Shown here in pieces: positions 1-8,298 of a stretch of 64,000 nucleotides of DNA. A program made the position numbers and the translations under genes. The stretch is from JBDTSW01 sp963782605 (GTDB lineage Bacteria; Actinomycetota; Thermoleophilia; Solirubrobacterales; 70-9), in the NCBI GenBank assembly GCA_963782605.1, contig CAWAKK010000002.1:122945-186944 (forward strand), in the 5' to 3' direction. The notes below the pieces were generated by a model. It saw only the letters and a program-made list of their open reading frames with translations. It did not search any database and was not told the DNA's origin. Each line of letters begins with the position of its first letter. The stretch's first letter is position 1.

Positions 1-349
1 TGCAGTCGAAGAAGCGAGGGTTCACGCACGTGTAGGCGGGGCCCTCACCCTCGTAGGAGGGTTCGACGCTGAACTGGCAGTGAGGCAGCGGGTTACCGGT
101 CATCTTGATGCCGCCGAAGCCGCCGTGGAGCTCGGCCGCCTCGAACATGTCGAGGTCGATCTCGGCGCCGAAGACCTTCCTCAGACAGCCCATGTAGCGG
201 TTGCCGCTCACGGGATCGCCGTAGCTGTAGAGGTAGCGACAGCGCATCTCGAGGCATCCACGCGGCTCGACGAGCTTGTCGCAGAAGGTGCGGCACCGCC
301 GGCACTCGCCCTCGCGAGTTCCCTCCTCTCCACGCTGCTTCAGCGCCAT
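1..349 (-). CDS. Cysteine-rich hypothetical protein, 3' end outside window
   Basis: An open frame on the minus strand starts at ATG 349 and runs off the left edge without a stop, giving 116 residues. The N-terminal part has a CxxCxxxC cluster (residues about 14-21) followed by further single Cys residues, including one in the last codon, a pattern expected for a metal-binding or disulfide-rich fold. There is no signal peptide or membrane segment. It lies 22 bases downstream of the dnaE stop on the same strand, so it may be co-transcribed with dnaE. I do not recognise the family and assign no function. Third positions are strongly G/C like its neighbours, which supports it being coding. Confidence 0.7.
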   Translation of the reverse strand, partial: MALKQRGEEGTREGECRRCRTFCDKLVEPRGCLEMRCRYLYSYGDPVSGNRYMGCLRKVFGAEIDLDMFEAAELHGGFGGIKMTGNPLPHCQFSVEPSYEGEGPAYTCVNPRFFDC

Positions 350-371
350 GTCCGAAGAATACGCCCGGAAA

Positions 372-3300
372 CTAGGCGGCGAGCGATCGAGGGCCGAGGA
401 CTTCCGCGAGCTGTGCGCGCAGCGGCGGCGAGGGGCTGATCCTGTACTCGTCGCCGAAGCGCAGGCGCCTTGGCCCTTCGCGTGTCCGCATCACGAGCAG
501 CACCTCGGACTGGCCAGGAAACCCCTCGAAGAGCGCCTTCAGCTCGTCGATCAGCCCGGGCCCGAACTCGGCCGCGTCGATCTCGAGCTTGAACTCCTTG
601 GGATCCCGCTTGGCCGCCGCCCGCGCTTCCGCCGCGGCCAGCTCGGCGGCGTCGGGCTCGAACCGCTCAGCCTCGGCAACGACGAGGCTCGTCTGACCAC
701 GCCCCTTGTGGTCGACGCGCCCACGCACGACGATCACGCGATCGGTTTCGATCGCCTCCGATGCCTCGCCTGCGGCGTCCCGAACGAACAGCTCGACCTG
801 GGCCTCGAGGTCGTCGAGCGTCGCGAACATGACGTAGCCACCGTTGCGGGTGCGCACCTTCTTCGCCTCTCCGACGATGCCCCCGACCCTGACCCAGGCG
901 CCGTCGGGCTTGGCCGCGACCTCGGTCAGCGGGCAGTCGATGCGCGCGCGCAGAGCGTCTCGCACCTCGGCGAGTGGATGCGCGGACAGGAATGTCCCCA
1001 GCGTTTCCTTCTCGAGCCGCAGGAGCTCGCGCTGGTCGAATTCGCCGGCCGGTACCGGGAGCCGAGAGCTCGCCAGTCCAGCGTCCGCGGCGCCATCCCC
1101 CTCGGCGGAGGCGCCGAGGTCGAAGATCGAGCCCTGCCCCCGGCGCGAGTCCTCCTGAGCCTTCTGGCCCGAAGCCTGCGCCTGGGCAAGGACCTCCAGC
1201 ATTCCCCGGCGGGTTGCGCCGGTGGAGTCGAGGGCCCCGCACTTGATCAGGCACTCGATGGCGCGCTTTTGCACGGCGCGAGCATCGACGCGCTCGCAGA
1301 AGTCCCAGAGCGACTCAAACGGACCGGCCGCCTCCCTCGAGCCGATGATCGCCTGCACCGCCTGGTGCCCAACGTTCTTGACCGCATCAAGGCCGAACCG
1401 AATCGATTTCCCCGAGACGACAAAGCCGTGGTCTGAGGAGTTCACGTCCGGGGGCATCACCTCGATTCCCATCGACTCGCAACGGTTGACGAAGAAGGGG
1501 ACCTTGTCCTTCGTCGACATCACGGACGAGATCAGGGCTGCCATGTACTCGGCCGGGTAGTTCGCACGCAGGTACGCGGTGCGATAGGCGATCAGCGCGT
1601 AGCACGCGGCGTGGCTCTTGTTGAAGGAGTAGTCCGCTGCGGCCGTCATCAGCGACCACAGGTCCCTCGCAACGCGTCCCTCGGTACCGGAGCCCTCCGC
1701 CCCGCTCAGGAACTTGTCCTCCATCGTCGCCATCAGGTCGCGCTTCTTCTTGCCGATGGCCTTGCGCAGGTCGTCGGCCTCAGCGCCACTGAAGCCGGCG
1801 ATCTGCTTCGCGATCTCCATCAGCTGCTCCTGGTAGATGCAGCAGCCGTAGGTCGACTGCGTGATCGGGCGCAGCCGCTCGTCGGCGTACCCGACCGACG
1901 ACGGCTCGCGCTTGCCGTTCGCGTAGTCGTCGATGTAACGCATGGCGCCGGGGCGGTAGAGGGAGACCAGGGCGACGATGTCGTCGAACTCGGTCGGGCG
2001 AACCTTCCGCAGCGCGTCTCGCATGCCGTCGGACTCGAGCTGAAAGACGCCAACCGAGTCGCCGCGCGCCAGCATCTCGAAGGTGGCGCCGTCGTCGAGC
2101 GGTATCCGCTGCATGTCGAGCTCGAGGCCGCGGGAGCGGCGGATGATGTCCACCGCGTCCTCGATCACGTCGAGGTTGCGGAGGCCCAGAAAGTCCATCT
2201 TGAGCAGGCCGATCTCCTCGATCGGCCCCATCGAATACTGGGTGACCACCTTGTACTGGCGCTCCGGACGCCCATTCCCGTTTCCGTTGCCGTTCGTGCC
2301 TCGATCCTCCGCGAGCTGGAGGGGCACGATCTCGTCCAAGGGGCGGTCAGCGATCACGACCGCTGCCGCGTGGATCGAGTTGTTCCGAACGATGCCCTCG
2401 AGCCCGCGGGCCACATCGAGGATCCTGCGGGCTTCAGGATCCGAGTCGTACGTCCGGCGCAGCTCCTGCCCCTCGGAGAGGCACTCATCGAAGGAGGGGC
2501 TGCGGCCCATGATCGGTTCGGGGATCTGCTTGGCGATGCGGTCCCCCGTCGCGTAGTCGAAGCCGAGCACGCGTGCTGCGTCGCGGGTGGCGGCGCGCGG
2601 CGCCATCTTGCCGAAGGTGATGATCTGCGCCACCGACTCGCGCCCGTACTTCTCCTGGACGTATCGGATCACGCGTTCGCGACCACGTACGGAGAAGTCG
2701 ATGTCGATGTCGGGCATGGACTGCCGGGCCGGATTCAGGAAGCGCTCGAACAGCAGCTCGTTGGCGAGGGGGTCGAGGTCCGTGATGTCGAGCGCGTAGG
2801 CGACGATCGAACCCGCCGCGGAGCCACGGCCAGGGCCAACCGCGATGCCGTTTTCCTTCGCGAAGCGAACGAAGTCCCAGACGATCAGGAAATACGACTC
2901 GAATCCCATCTCGCGAATCACGCCGAGCTCGAAGGAGAGCCGCTCGCGCGCCTCTGCGGGAACCGGGTCGCCGTAGCGCCTGCGCAGCCCCTCCCCCGCG
3001 AGTCGCTGCAGGAGCTCGCCGGGCTCCTCCCCCTCGGGCGCCGGAAACCGCGGGAGCATGAGCTTGCCGAGCTCGATCTCCACGTTGCAGCGCTCGGAGA
3101 CCTCCAGCGTCGTCGGAACCGACTCTGGCCACGGGCTGAAGGCCTCCTCCATCTCGGAAGCACTCTTCAAGAAGAACTCGTTCGTGTCGAAGGAGAGCTT
3201 GGGCGCTTCCAGCGTGGACTTGGTTTGGACGCACAGGAGGGCGGCGTGGTTGTCGTAGTCGGACCGCCGCAGGTAGTGAACGTCGCCGGTGGCGACGAGC

Positions 3301-3902
3301 GGCCGGCCCAGCTCCCGAGCCACCCGGACGATGCCATCGTTAGCGACCTCCTGCTCGGGGATGCCGTTGACCTGGATCTCGAAATAGACGTTGTCGGCCC
3401 CGAAGACGGCGAGCAGCTCGTCGGCATGCGCGCGAGCATCCGCGGGGCGCTGCTCGACGAGGCGGCGGCAGAACCGCGACTGGAGGCATCCCGTGAGCGC
3501 GATCACGCCCTCGGAGTGACGGTCGAGCAGCTCCATGTCCACGTTGGCTTTCCCTCGGGCGAATCCCTCCAGGTAACCGGCTGAGGTCAGCTTCACCAGG
3601 TTGCGGAAGCCCGTGTTCGTCGCTGCGAGCAGGGTCAGGTGATTGCGCTCCACCCGCTGGCCCGGCGCCTGTGCTGCGCGACGGTCGGAGACGAGGTATG
3701 CCTCGAGGCCGAGAATCGGCTTGATCCCAGCCGCGCGGCACGCCTTGTAGTGCTCGACGGCGCCGTTCATGACGCCGTGATCAGTGAGCCCGAGCGCCGG
3801 CATCTCGAGCTCCGCGGCCCGCGCCGCCATCGCCGAGATCTTGTTGGCTCCGTCCAGCAGCGAGTACTCGCTGTGGACATGGAGGTGGACCGCGGTGCTC
3901 AC
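372..3902 (-). CDS. dnaE: DNA polymerase III alpha subunit
   Basis: Replicative polymerase subunit, 1176 residues. An N-terminal PHP domain opens with HVHSEYSLLDG at residues 7-17. The polymerase core shows the catalytic PDIDIDF near residue 398 and the third acidic residue in KMDFLGLRNL near 568, with GRGSAAGS before them. A helix-hairpin-helix region and an OB-fold (VRVGGIVGEAKKVRTRNGG, near 1007) follow. A short Asn-Gly repeat (NGNGNGNG) is inserted about 30 residues before the third Asp. I chose GTG 3902 because the PHP domain begins right after it; the longer frame to 3962 begins with TTG and adds residues unlike the family. Length fits the DnaE1 type. Divergently transcribed from the SixA-like gene. 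Confidence 0.95.
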   Translation of the reverse strand: MSTAVHLHVHSEYSLLDGANKISAMAARAAELEMPALGLTDHGVMNGAVEHYKACRAAGIKPILGLEAYLVSDRRAAQAPGQRVERNHLTLLAATNTGFRNLVKLTSAGYLEGFARGKANVDMELLDRHSEGVIALTGCLQSRFCRRLVEQRPADARAHADELLAVFGADNVYFEIQVNGIPEQEVANDGIVRVARELGRPLVATGDVHYLRRSDYDNHAALLCVQTKSTLEAPKLSFDTNEFFLKSASEMEEAFSPWPESVPTTLEVSERCNVEIELGKLMLPRFPAPEGEEPGELLQRLAGEGLRRRYGDPVPAEARERLSFELGVIREMGFESYFLIVWDFVRFAKENGIAVGPGRGSAAGSIVAYALDITDLDPLANELLFERFLNPARQSMPDIDIDFSVRGRERVIRYVQEKYGRESVAQIITFGKMAPRAATRDAARVLGFDYATGDRIAKQIPEPIMGRSPSFDECLSEGQELRRTYDSDPEARRILDVARGLEGIVRNNSIHAAAVVIADRPLDEIVPLQLAEDRGTNGNGNGNGRPERQYKVVTQYSMGPIEEIGLLKMDFLGLRNLDVIEDAVDIIRRSRGLELDMQRIPLDDGATFEMLARGDSVGVFQLESDGMRDALRKVRPTEFDDIVALVSLYRPGAMRYIDDYANGKREPSSVGYADERLRPITQSTYGCCIYQEQLMEIAKQIAGFSGAEADDLRKAIGKKKRDLMATMEDKFLSGAEGSGTEGRVARDLWSLMTAAADYSFNKSHAACYALIAYRTAYLRANYPAEYMAALISSVMSTKDKVPFFVNRCESMGIEVMPPDVNSSDHGFVVSGKSIRFGLDAVKNVGHQAVQAIIGSREAAGPFESLWDFCERVDARAVQKRAIECLIKCGALDSTGATRRGMLEVLAQAQASGQKAQEDSRRGQGSIFDLGASAEGDGAADAGLASSRLPVPAGEFDQRELLRLEKETLGTFLSAHPLAEVRDALRARIDCPLTEVAAKPDGAWVRVGGIVGEAKKVRTRNGGYVMFATLDDLEAQVELFVRDAAGEASEAIETDRVIVVRGRVDHKGRGQTSLVVAEAERFEPDAAELAAAEARAAAKRDPKEFKLEIDAAEFGPGLIDELKALFEGFPGQSEVLLVMRTREGPRRLRFGDEYRISPSPPLRAQLAEVLGPRSLAA

Positions 3903-4006
3903 CGGCTCATCTTCGCAATCGGGGCAGATGCCACCGGTCGCTCCGAGGTGCTCTTCGCCCAATCTGCGGGCACGCCCGCACCCGCTCCGGCGCTAGGCTG
4001 CGGCGC

Positions 4007-4444
4007 GTGATCTGGCTGCTGCGCCACGGCGATGCCGAGGACCAGTCGGCGGACGATGCGAGTCGCGCGCTGACGAGCAAGGGAGAACGTCAGGCGCGGG
4101 CCGCCGGACGCGCTCTGGCAGTGCTCGACCCGGAGCTCGAGGTCTGCCTCACGAGCCCGAAGATCCGCGCCCGTGATACGGCTCGGATCGCGTGCGAGGA
4201 GCTCGGATTGGACGTGCGCGAGAGCGAGGAGCTCCGCGGCGGCGACTTCGACCCCGTCGAGATCGCCGAGGGCGCCGATCTGCTGCTCGTGGGCCACGAG
4301 CCCGACTTCTCGCGTGCGATTCAGGCGGTGACGGGTGCGAGGGTGGAGCTCAAGAAGGGCGGCCTGGCGGCCATCGAAGGTGGAGCCCTGCTGACGCTGC
4401 TGCGCCCCGCCCAGCTGCGGGCAATCGGCAGCGGGCGGCGCTGA
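4007..4444 (+). CDS. sixA: SixA-like phosphohistidine phosphatase
   Basis: Small histidine-phosphatase-family protein, 145 residues, starting at GTG 4007. The RHG motif containing the phospho-accepting His lies at residues 6-8 (LLRHGDAED), and the second catalytic His is in LVGHEPDFS near residue 95. Size and lack of inserts match SixA, which removes phosphate from histidine phosphotransfer proteins; the real substrate in actinobacteria is unknown. The 104-base gap to dnaE is a divergent promoter region. It ends 3 bases before the end of the convergent coiled-coil gene. Confidence 0.85.
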   Translation: MIWLLRHGDAEDQSADDASRALTSKGERQARAAGRALAVLDPELEVCLTSPKIRARDTARIACEELGLDVRESEELRGGDFDPVEIAEGADLLLVGHEPDFSRAIQAVTGARVELKKGGLAAIEGGALLTLLRPAQLRAIGSGRR

Positions 4445-4447
4445 GGG

Positions 4448-4963
4448 TCATTCCTCCATGGCCTCGTAGGCCTCGATCGTCCGCCGCTCCGCGTCGTCGA
4501 TTCTGGTGAGCGCCGCCTCAACCCGGTCGATCCCGAGATGAAGGCGGCCGAGCGCCGCCTCGATCCGGACGTCGCTCGCACCGACGAGATCGCCGCTGGG
4601 GGGCCGCTCGCCGCCACCGCGGCTCTCCTTCGCAAGCCGGTCGAGCTCGCTTCGCAGTCGCCGCTCGGCCGCATCCACGTGCTCCCGCAGGTCGCGTGAG
4701 AGCGCCTCCAACTGTTCCGCCTCGAGCGTGCGCAAGGCCCCATCCCGGTCATCCAGCCGCTCGGCGACCAAGGCGTCCACCCTCGCCTCCGTCCGCTTTT
4801 CCAGCTCGCGATCCTCCCGCTCAAGCGCCGCCGCCACCACGCGCAGGCCCTCCGAGATCGCCGAGCGCGTCTCGCCGGGAGCGTCGTAAGAACGCCCACC
4901 CGGGCCTCCGCGGCCACCCTCGGCCACGCCAGCCTTGACACCTCCAGTGCCCACTGACCCCAT
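4448..4963 (-). CDS. Hypothetical coiled-coil protein
   Basis: A 171-residue protein from ATG 4963. The first 30 residues are Gly-rich and probably disordered. Residues 35-110 and 125-170 are rich in Glu, Arg, Ala and Leu in heptad-like order (for example LEREDRELEKRTEARVDAL), so a long coiled coil is likely. No signal peptide, membrane segment or catalytic motif is visible. It sits between the SixA-like gene and a LuxR regulator, both close by. The family is not recognised. Strong third-position GC supports coding. It could be a structural or scaffolding protein, but that is a guess. Confidence 0.6.
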   Translation of the reverse strand: MGSVGTGGVKAGVAEGGRGGPGGRSYDAPGETRSAISEGLRVVAAALEREDRELEKRTEARVDALVAERLDDRDGALRTLEAEQLEALSRDLREHVDAAERRLRSELDRLAKESRGGGERPPSGDLVGASDVRIEAALGRLHLGIDRVEAALTRIDDAERRTIEAYEAMEE

Positions 4964-4997
4964 GGTCCTACATCGCTCGGTCGGTCCGGCGGCTGCC

Positions 4998-5609
4998 TCA
5001 GGACTCGGGCTCGATCAGCCCGTGGCGCAGCGCCAGGGCCACTGCCTGGGCGCGGGTGCGCGCGCCGAGCTTGGCCTTCGCGTTGCGAACATGAGTCTGA
5101 ACGGTCGCCGGCGAGAGCCCAAGCTGCGCGGCCACCTGGGCGTCAGTGTCACCTCCCGCGAGCATGGCGAGGATCTGGCGCTCCCGGGAGGTCGGCGTTC
5201 GCGCACCCGACCGGGGCACAGTGACGGCCGACGCGGTCGCCCTTGACTCCGCCGCGCCGCTGGCGGAGAGGAGTACGAGATGCCGCCCCGGGAGGACCGC
5301 GGCGGTGACGTTGATGTCGATCGAGTCACTCCCATTCGGCGCCGAGAGGGCGAACGGACCTGCGTGGCCCCCGGTCTCGCTGAAGGCGTCCCACACCCGA
5401 ACGAAGCGATCGGCTGCAGCGGGTGTCAGCGTATCCGCAAGGGGCCGGTCGATCAGCTCACTGCGTCGCGCGCCCAGCAACCGACACCCGGCCACGCTCG
5501 CCTCGGCGACTCGGCAATCGTCGTCGACCACGACCAGCGCGACCGAGGCTCCGGCGGCGGTGGCGCCGAGTACCGCGGGCTTCAGCGTGAGCACCGCCGA
5601 GTCAGCCAC
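4998..5609 (-). CDS. LuxR-family regulator with N-terminal PAS-like sensor
   Basis: A 203-residue transcription regulator. Residues about 15-120 look like a PAS domain (VALVVVDDDCRVAEAS, RSELIDRPLADTLTP). The C-terminal GerE/LuxR helix-turn-helix spans about 138-200, with TSRERQILAMLAGG and LSPATVQTHVRNAKAKLGA. I place the start at GTG 5609, which overlaps the end of the upstream sugar-transferase gene by 8 bases, indicating translational coupling. A longer frame to 5648 would overlap further and adds no conserved sequence. No receiver domain is present, so it is not a classic response regulator. Coupling suggests it controls polysaccharide genes. It resembles the LuxR-GAF protein at 7196 in the DNA-binding helix. 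Confidence 0.85.
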   Translation of the reverse strand: MADSAVLTLKPAVLGATAAGASVALVVVDDDCRVAEASVAGCRLLGARRSELIDRPLADTLTPAAADRFVRVWDAFSETGGHAGPFALSAPNGSDSIDINVTAAVLPGRHLVLLSASGAAESRATASAVTVPRSGARTPTSRERQILAMLAGGDTDAQVAAQLGLSPATVQTHVRNAKAKLGARTRAQAVALALRHGLIEPES

Positions 5610-7065
5610 GCGCCTGCTCCTCGTACATGAAGCGCTCGCCCGGGGCACGCAGCTCGCGATGCGGCTCGAGGAAGGTCACGAAGGCGGTCTCGAAGGTGAT
5701 CAGCAGGTCGATCAGGATGGAGCGGTACTTGATGTAGTAGAGGTCATGGCAGAGCTTCCAGGCGGCTCCGGCCTCCGAGCCCGCGTAGCCGCAGCGGACC
5801 TGGGCCCAGCCTGCGATACCCGGCTTGAGCAGATGGCGACGCGTGTAGTGCGAGTAGCGACCCTCGAGCTCGGCGACCATCTCCGGCCGCTCGGGACGGG
5901 GGCCAACCAGGGTCATGTCTCCGCGCAACACGTTCCAGAGCTGCGGCAGCTCGTCGATGTGCGAGCGTCGCAAGAACCGGCCGATCGGCGTGACACGGAC
6001 GTCGTCGACATCCGCCCAGCGGGCCTTGCCATCGGCTTCGGCGTCGACGCGCATGGTGCGAAGCTTCAGCATCTCGAAGGCCTCGCCGTGCTCGCCGAGC
6101 CGGCGCTGCCGATAGATCACCGGCCCGCGATCTCCGAGCTTCACGGCGATCGCGCCGATCACGATCAGGGGCAGGAGGAGGACGCCCATGACGCTGACGA
6201 GCACCAGGTCGAGCACGCGCTTCGAGAATGGCTCGGCCGACTGAAACCGCGGGTGGAGGATGTAGCGGTACCAGGCCTGGTCGATGGTGCCCATGGGCAC
6301 GTGCCCGAGCAGATCCTCGTAGAACTGGTTCGCGCCCATCATCCGCACGGGCAGGTCGAGGCATGCCGCCGCGACACGTTCCCAGGGGCCGCCACCCGGC
6401 GCCGCTCCGGGCGCCGCTTCGCGATCCGGGGCGACCACGAGGAGCTCGATCTGGTTGACGAGCACGGCACCCCGTAGTTGCTCCAGGGGGCCGAGCCACT
6501 CCGGGGCCTGCCCACTCCTTGTAAGCGGCCCCTCCGGACCAAGCCAGCCGATCACCTCGTACGCACGGATCCCCGCCGCGCGCACCTCGTCGCGGAGGTC
6601 TGCGGCGAAGCCCGGCGAGCCGATCACGGCGACCCGTGCACGGGCCGACTCCTCCACTTTGAGCTTGAGCCAAGCGCCGAGCGCGAGCACCAGCCATGCG
6701 GACACGACCGCCGTCAGCAACGTACCAATCGATTCCGCCCTTCCGGCGAGCGCGGTGGCGCCGAGCGCGGCCGCGGCGCCAAAGACGGGCGCCATCAGGC
6801 CGATCAGGACCCTCGAGGCGGGCATGAGCTGAAGTGGGAACCGCGACCGCTCGATCAGCTGAAGCGCCACGAACATGCCCCCGAAGACAAGGACTGCGTC
6901 TCCCAGCCCGTCACGGGTCAGTACGATCAGGCCCCCGGTCAGCGCCGGCGCAAGCCGCAGCCCAACCAGATCCATGAGCTTCTGAGCGCGGAGGGCGCCC
7001 AGCGGACGAGAGCGCGCCTCCGCGCCCACCCGGTCCCGCCCTGTGATCGCGCCCCACAGGCTCAT
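5602..7065 (-). CDS. Undecaprenyl-phosphate sugar phosphotransferase (WbaP/EpsE type)
   Basis: Membrane initiating transferase for exopolysaccharide, 487 residues from ATG 7065. The N-terminal half has about four hydrophobic segments and a CoA-binding-like middle domain (VAVIGSPGFAADLRDEV). The C-terminal bacterial sugar transferase domain begins with KRVLDLVLVSVMGVLLL near residue 275 and carries the conserved KLRTMR, SHIDELPQLWNVLRGDM, VGPRPERPEM and KPGIAGWAQVRCGY motifs. It transfers a sugar-1-phosphate to the polyprenyl phosphate carrier at the inner face of the membrane. Followed by a coupled LuxR regulator. The wider locus (O-antigen ligase-like proteins, glycosyltransferase, deacetylase) fits a polysaccharide pathway, although those genes lie 10 kb away. 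Confidence 0.92.
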   Translation of the reverse strand: MSLWGAITGRDRVGAEARSRPLGALRAQKLMDLVGLRLAPALTGGLIVLTRDGLGDAVLVFGGMFVALQLIERSRFPLQLMPASRVLIGLMAPVFGAAAALGATALAGRAESIGTLLTAVVSAWLVLALGAWLKLKVEESARARVAVIGSPGFAADLRDEVRAAGIRAYEVIGWLGPEGPLTRSGQAPEWLGPLEQLRGAVLVNQIELLVVAPDREAAPGAAPGGGPWERVAAACLDLPVRMMGANQFYEDLLGHVPMGTIDQAWYRYILHPRFQSAEPFSKRVLDLVLVSVMGVLLLPLIVIGAIAVKLGDRGPVIYRQRRLGEHGEAFEMLKLRTMRVDAEADGKARWADVDDVRVTPIGRFLRRSHIDELPQLWNVLRGDMTLVGPRPERPEMVAELEGRYSHYTRRHLLKPGIAGWAQVRCGYAGSEAGAAWKLCHDLYYIKYRSILIDLLITFETAFVTFLEPHRELRAPGERFMYEEQARG

Positions 7066-7154
7066 CTCAGCACTCTCTTCCGCCGATCACGACGGGCGGC
7101 ATAATGAATACATAGTTCGGGCTGAAACAGTCCAGATCAAGCATTGCACGGAGA

Positions 7155-7175
7155 ATTACCCACAAAGTAGGTAAT
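7155..7175. promoter_or_regulatory. Inverted repeat in divergent promoter region
   Basis: ATTACC and GGTAAT form a 6-base inverted repeat separated by 9 bases, in an unusually AT-rich stretch (about 7095-7195) between the divergent sugar-transferase and LuxR-GAF genes. Size and position fit an operator for a LuxR-type dimer, but no binding site is known, so this is inference. Confidence 0.4.
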
Positions 7176-7195
7176 CAATACTTCAAATCGGTTAG

Positions 7196-7939
7196 GTGCT
7201 AGCGTCGCTTGAGGTGGCTTCCCTCTCCAAGCGCGAGCGCGAGGTCTTCGAGCTCCTCGCAGATGGGCTGAGCGGCGCCGAGATCGCAGAGGCTCTGGTC
7301 CTCTCACCGGAGACGGTCCGAACGCACATCCGCAACGCGATGGGAAAGCTCGGAGCCTCGACGCGCTCGCAGGCCGTCGTAATCGCCTTGCGCCGCCGCG
7401 AGATCGCACCCCGCAGCGAGGCTGGAGGGCCGCCGGATCGACGACTGCCCCCGGAGGGCGCGCCGCCGGAGACCGAGGATCTCACCGAGCCACTCGAAGC
7501 TGTCCTCGACGCCCTGCACTCGCTTTGGGACGTCGATGCCGGCTGGATCTACCTGACCGACGCCGATGGTCTCCGGCTTCGCCGCGTCGCCGCGCGCGGC
7601 GGTGTCCAGGCCGACGTACCGGACACCGTCGCCCTCGGCGAGGGTCCTCTGGGACGGGTCGCGCTGGATCGGCGGCCGCAGATCGCGGTGGCGCCGGCTG
7701 ACCAGACCGGAGCCATGATCATCGCGCCGATGCTCGATGGCTATCGCCTCGTCGGGGTCCTGGCGCTGGCCGCAAGGCCAAGTCGCGCCATCGACCGAGC
7801 AGAACTCCTGCTTCTCCAGGCCCTCGCGGCCCGTCTCGGCGAGCTCGTGCAAGCGGGGGGCGCGCAGATGAAGCCTGGCGTGGAGCGAGCCCTGGCGGGG
7901 TTTCGCAACTCCTGGACCGCGACGAGCCGGACGCCCTAG
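7196..7939 (+). CDS. LuxR HTH protein with C-terminal GAF domain
   Basis: A 247-residue regulator from GTG 7196. The domain order is unusual: the LuxR helix-turn-helix is at the N-terminus (residues 8-65; LSKREREVFELLADG, LSPETVRTHIRNAMGKLGA), followed by a Pro/Glu linker and a GAF sensor domain (about 95-220). The HTH is close in sequence to that of the LuxR protein at 4998. It diverges from the sugar transferase across an AT-rich region with an inverted repeat, so autoregulation or control of that gene is plausible. Its last 4 bases overlap the end of the convergent STAS gene. The GAF ligand cannot be told. Confidence 0.85.
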   Translation: MLASLEVASLSKREREVFELLADGLSGAEIAEALVLSPETVRTHIRNAMGKLGASTRSQAVVIALRRREIAPRSEAGGPPDRRLPPEGAPPETEDLTEPLEAVLDALHSLWDVDAGWIYLTDADGLRLRRVAARGGVQADVPDTVALGEGPLGRVALDRRPQIAVAPADQTGAMIIAPMLDGYRLVGVLALAARPSRAIDRAELLLLQALAARLGELVQAGGAQMKPGVERALAGFRNSWTATSRTP

Positions 7940-8298
7940 GCCGGTTGGCTCAGCTCCTCGGCCGCTTCGTCGGCTGAGAGATCCATGGGTGCCACGCTCG
8001 AGATGTCGCAGATCTCCAGGACACGACGCACAGGCGAGCGCTCCGGAACTCCGAGCCGCAGCCGCTGGCGTCTGTCGCCGAGTCGGCGGGCGAGCCCGAA
8101 GAGCAGTTCGATGCCGGCGCTGTCGAGGTACGCCACCGCGCTCAGGTCCAGCACCAGCCCGTAGGCGGAGCTGGGCAGCCGCTCCCCGAGCGCCCGTCCG
8201 AGCTCCACGGCATTGGAGCCGTCGACCTCACCGGTTATCCGGGCCACCAGCACGCCCCCGCGCTCGTCGAAATCGATCTCGCTTAGCCGGTCTCTCAC
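7936..8298 (-). CDS. STAS-domain anti-sigma factor antagonist
   Basis: A 120-residue SpoIIAA/RsbV-like protein. The STAS fold is clear (GGVLVARITGEVDGSNAVEL) with the phosphorylatable Ser60 in AYLDSAGIELLF. In the known partner-switching scheme the unphosphorylated form binds an anti-sigma kinase and frees a sigma factor. The start is GTG 8298, overlapping the upstream phosphatase/kinase gene by four bases (GTGA), so the two are coupled and probably act as partners. No sigma factor gene is seen nearby. Confidence 0.9.
   Translation of the reverse strand: MRDRLSEIDFDERGGVLVARITGEVDGSNAVELGRALGERLPSSAYGLVLDLSAVAYLDSAGIELLFGLARRLGDRRQRLRLGVPERSPVRRVLEICDISSVAPMDLSADEAAEELSQPA

Noticed and set aside
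1611..3584. A 657-codon open frame on the plus strand opposite dnaE
   Set aside because: Its composition follows from reading the complement of a GC-rich gene. dnaE on the other strand is complete with all motifs, and the frame has no recognisable domain.
3902..3962. Longer dnaE start at TTG 3962
   Set aside because: The added 20 residues do not resemble the family and the PHP domain starts directly after GTG 3902.
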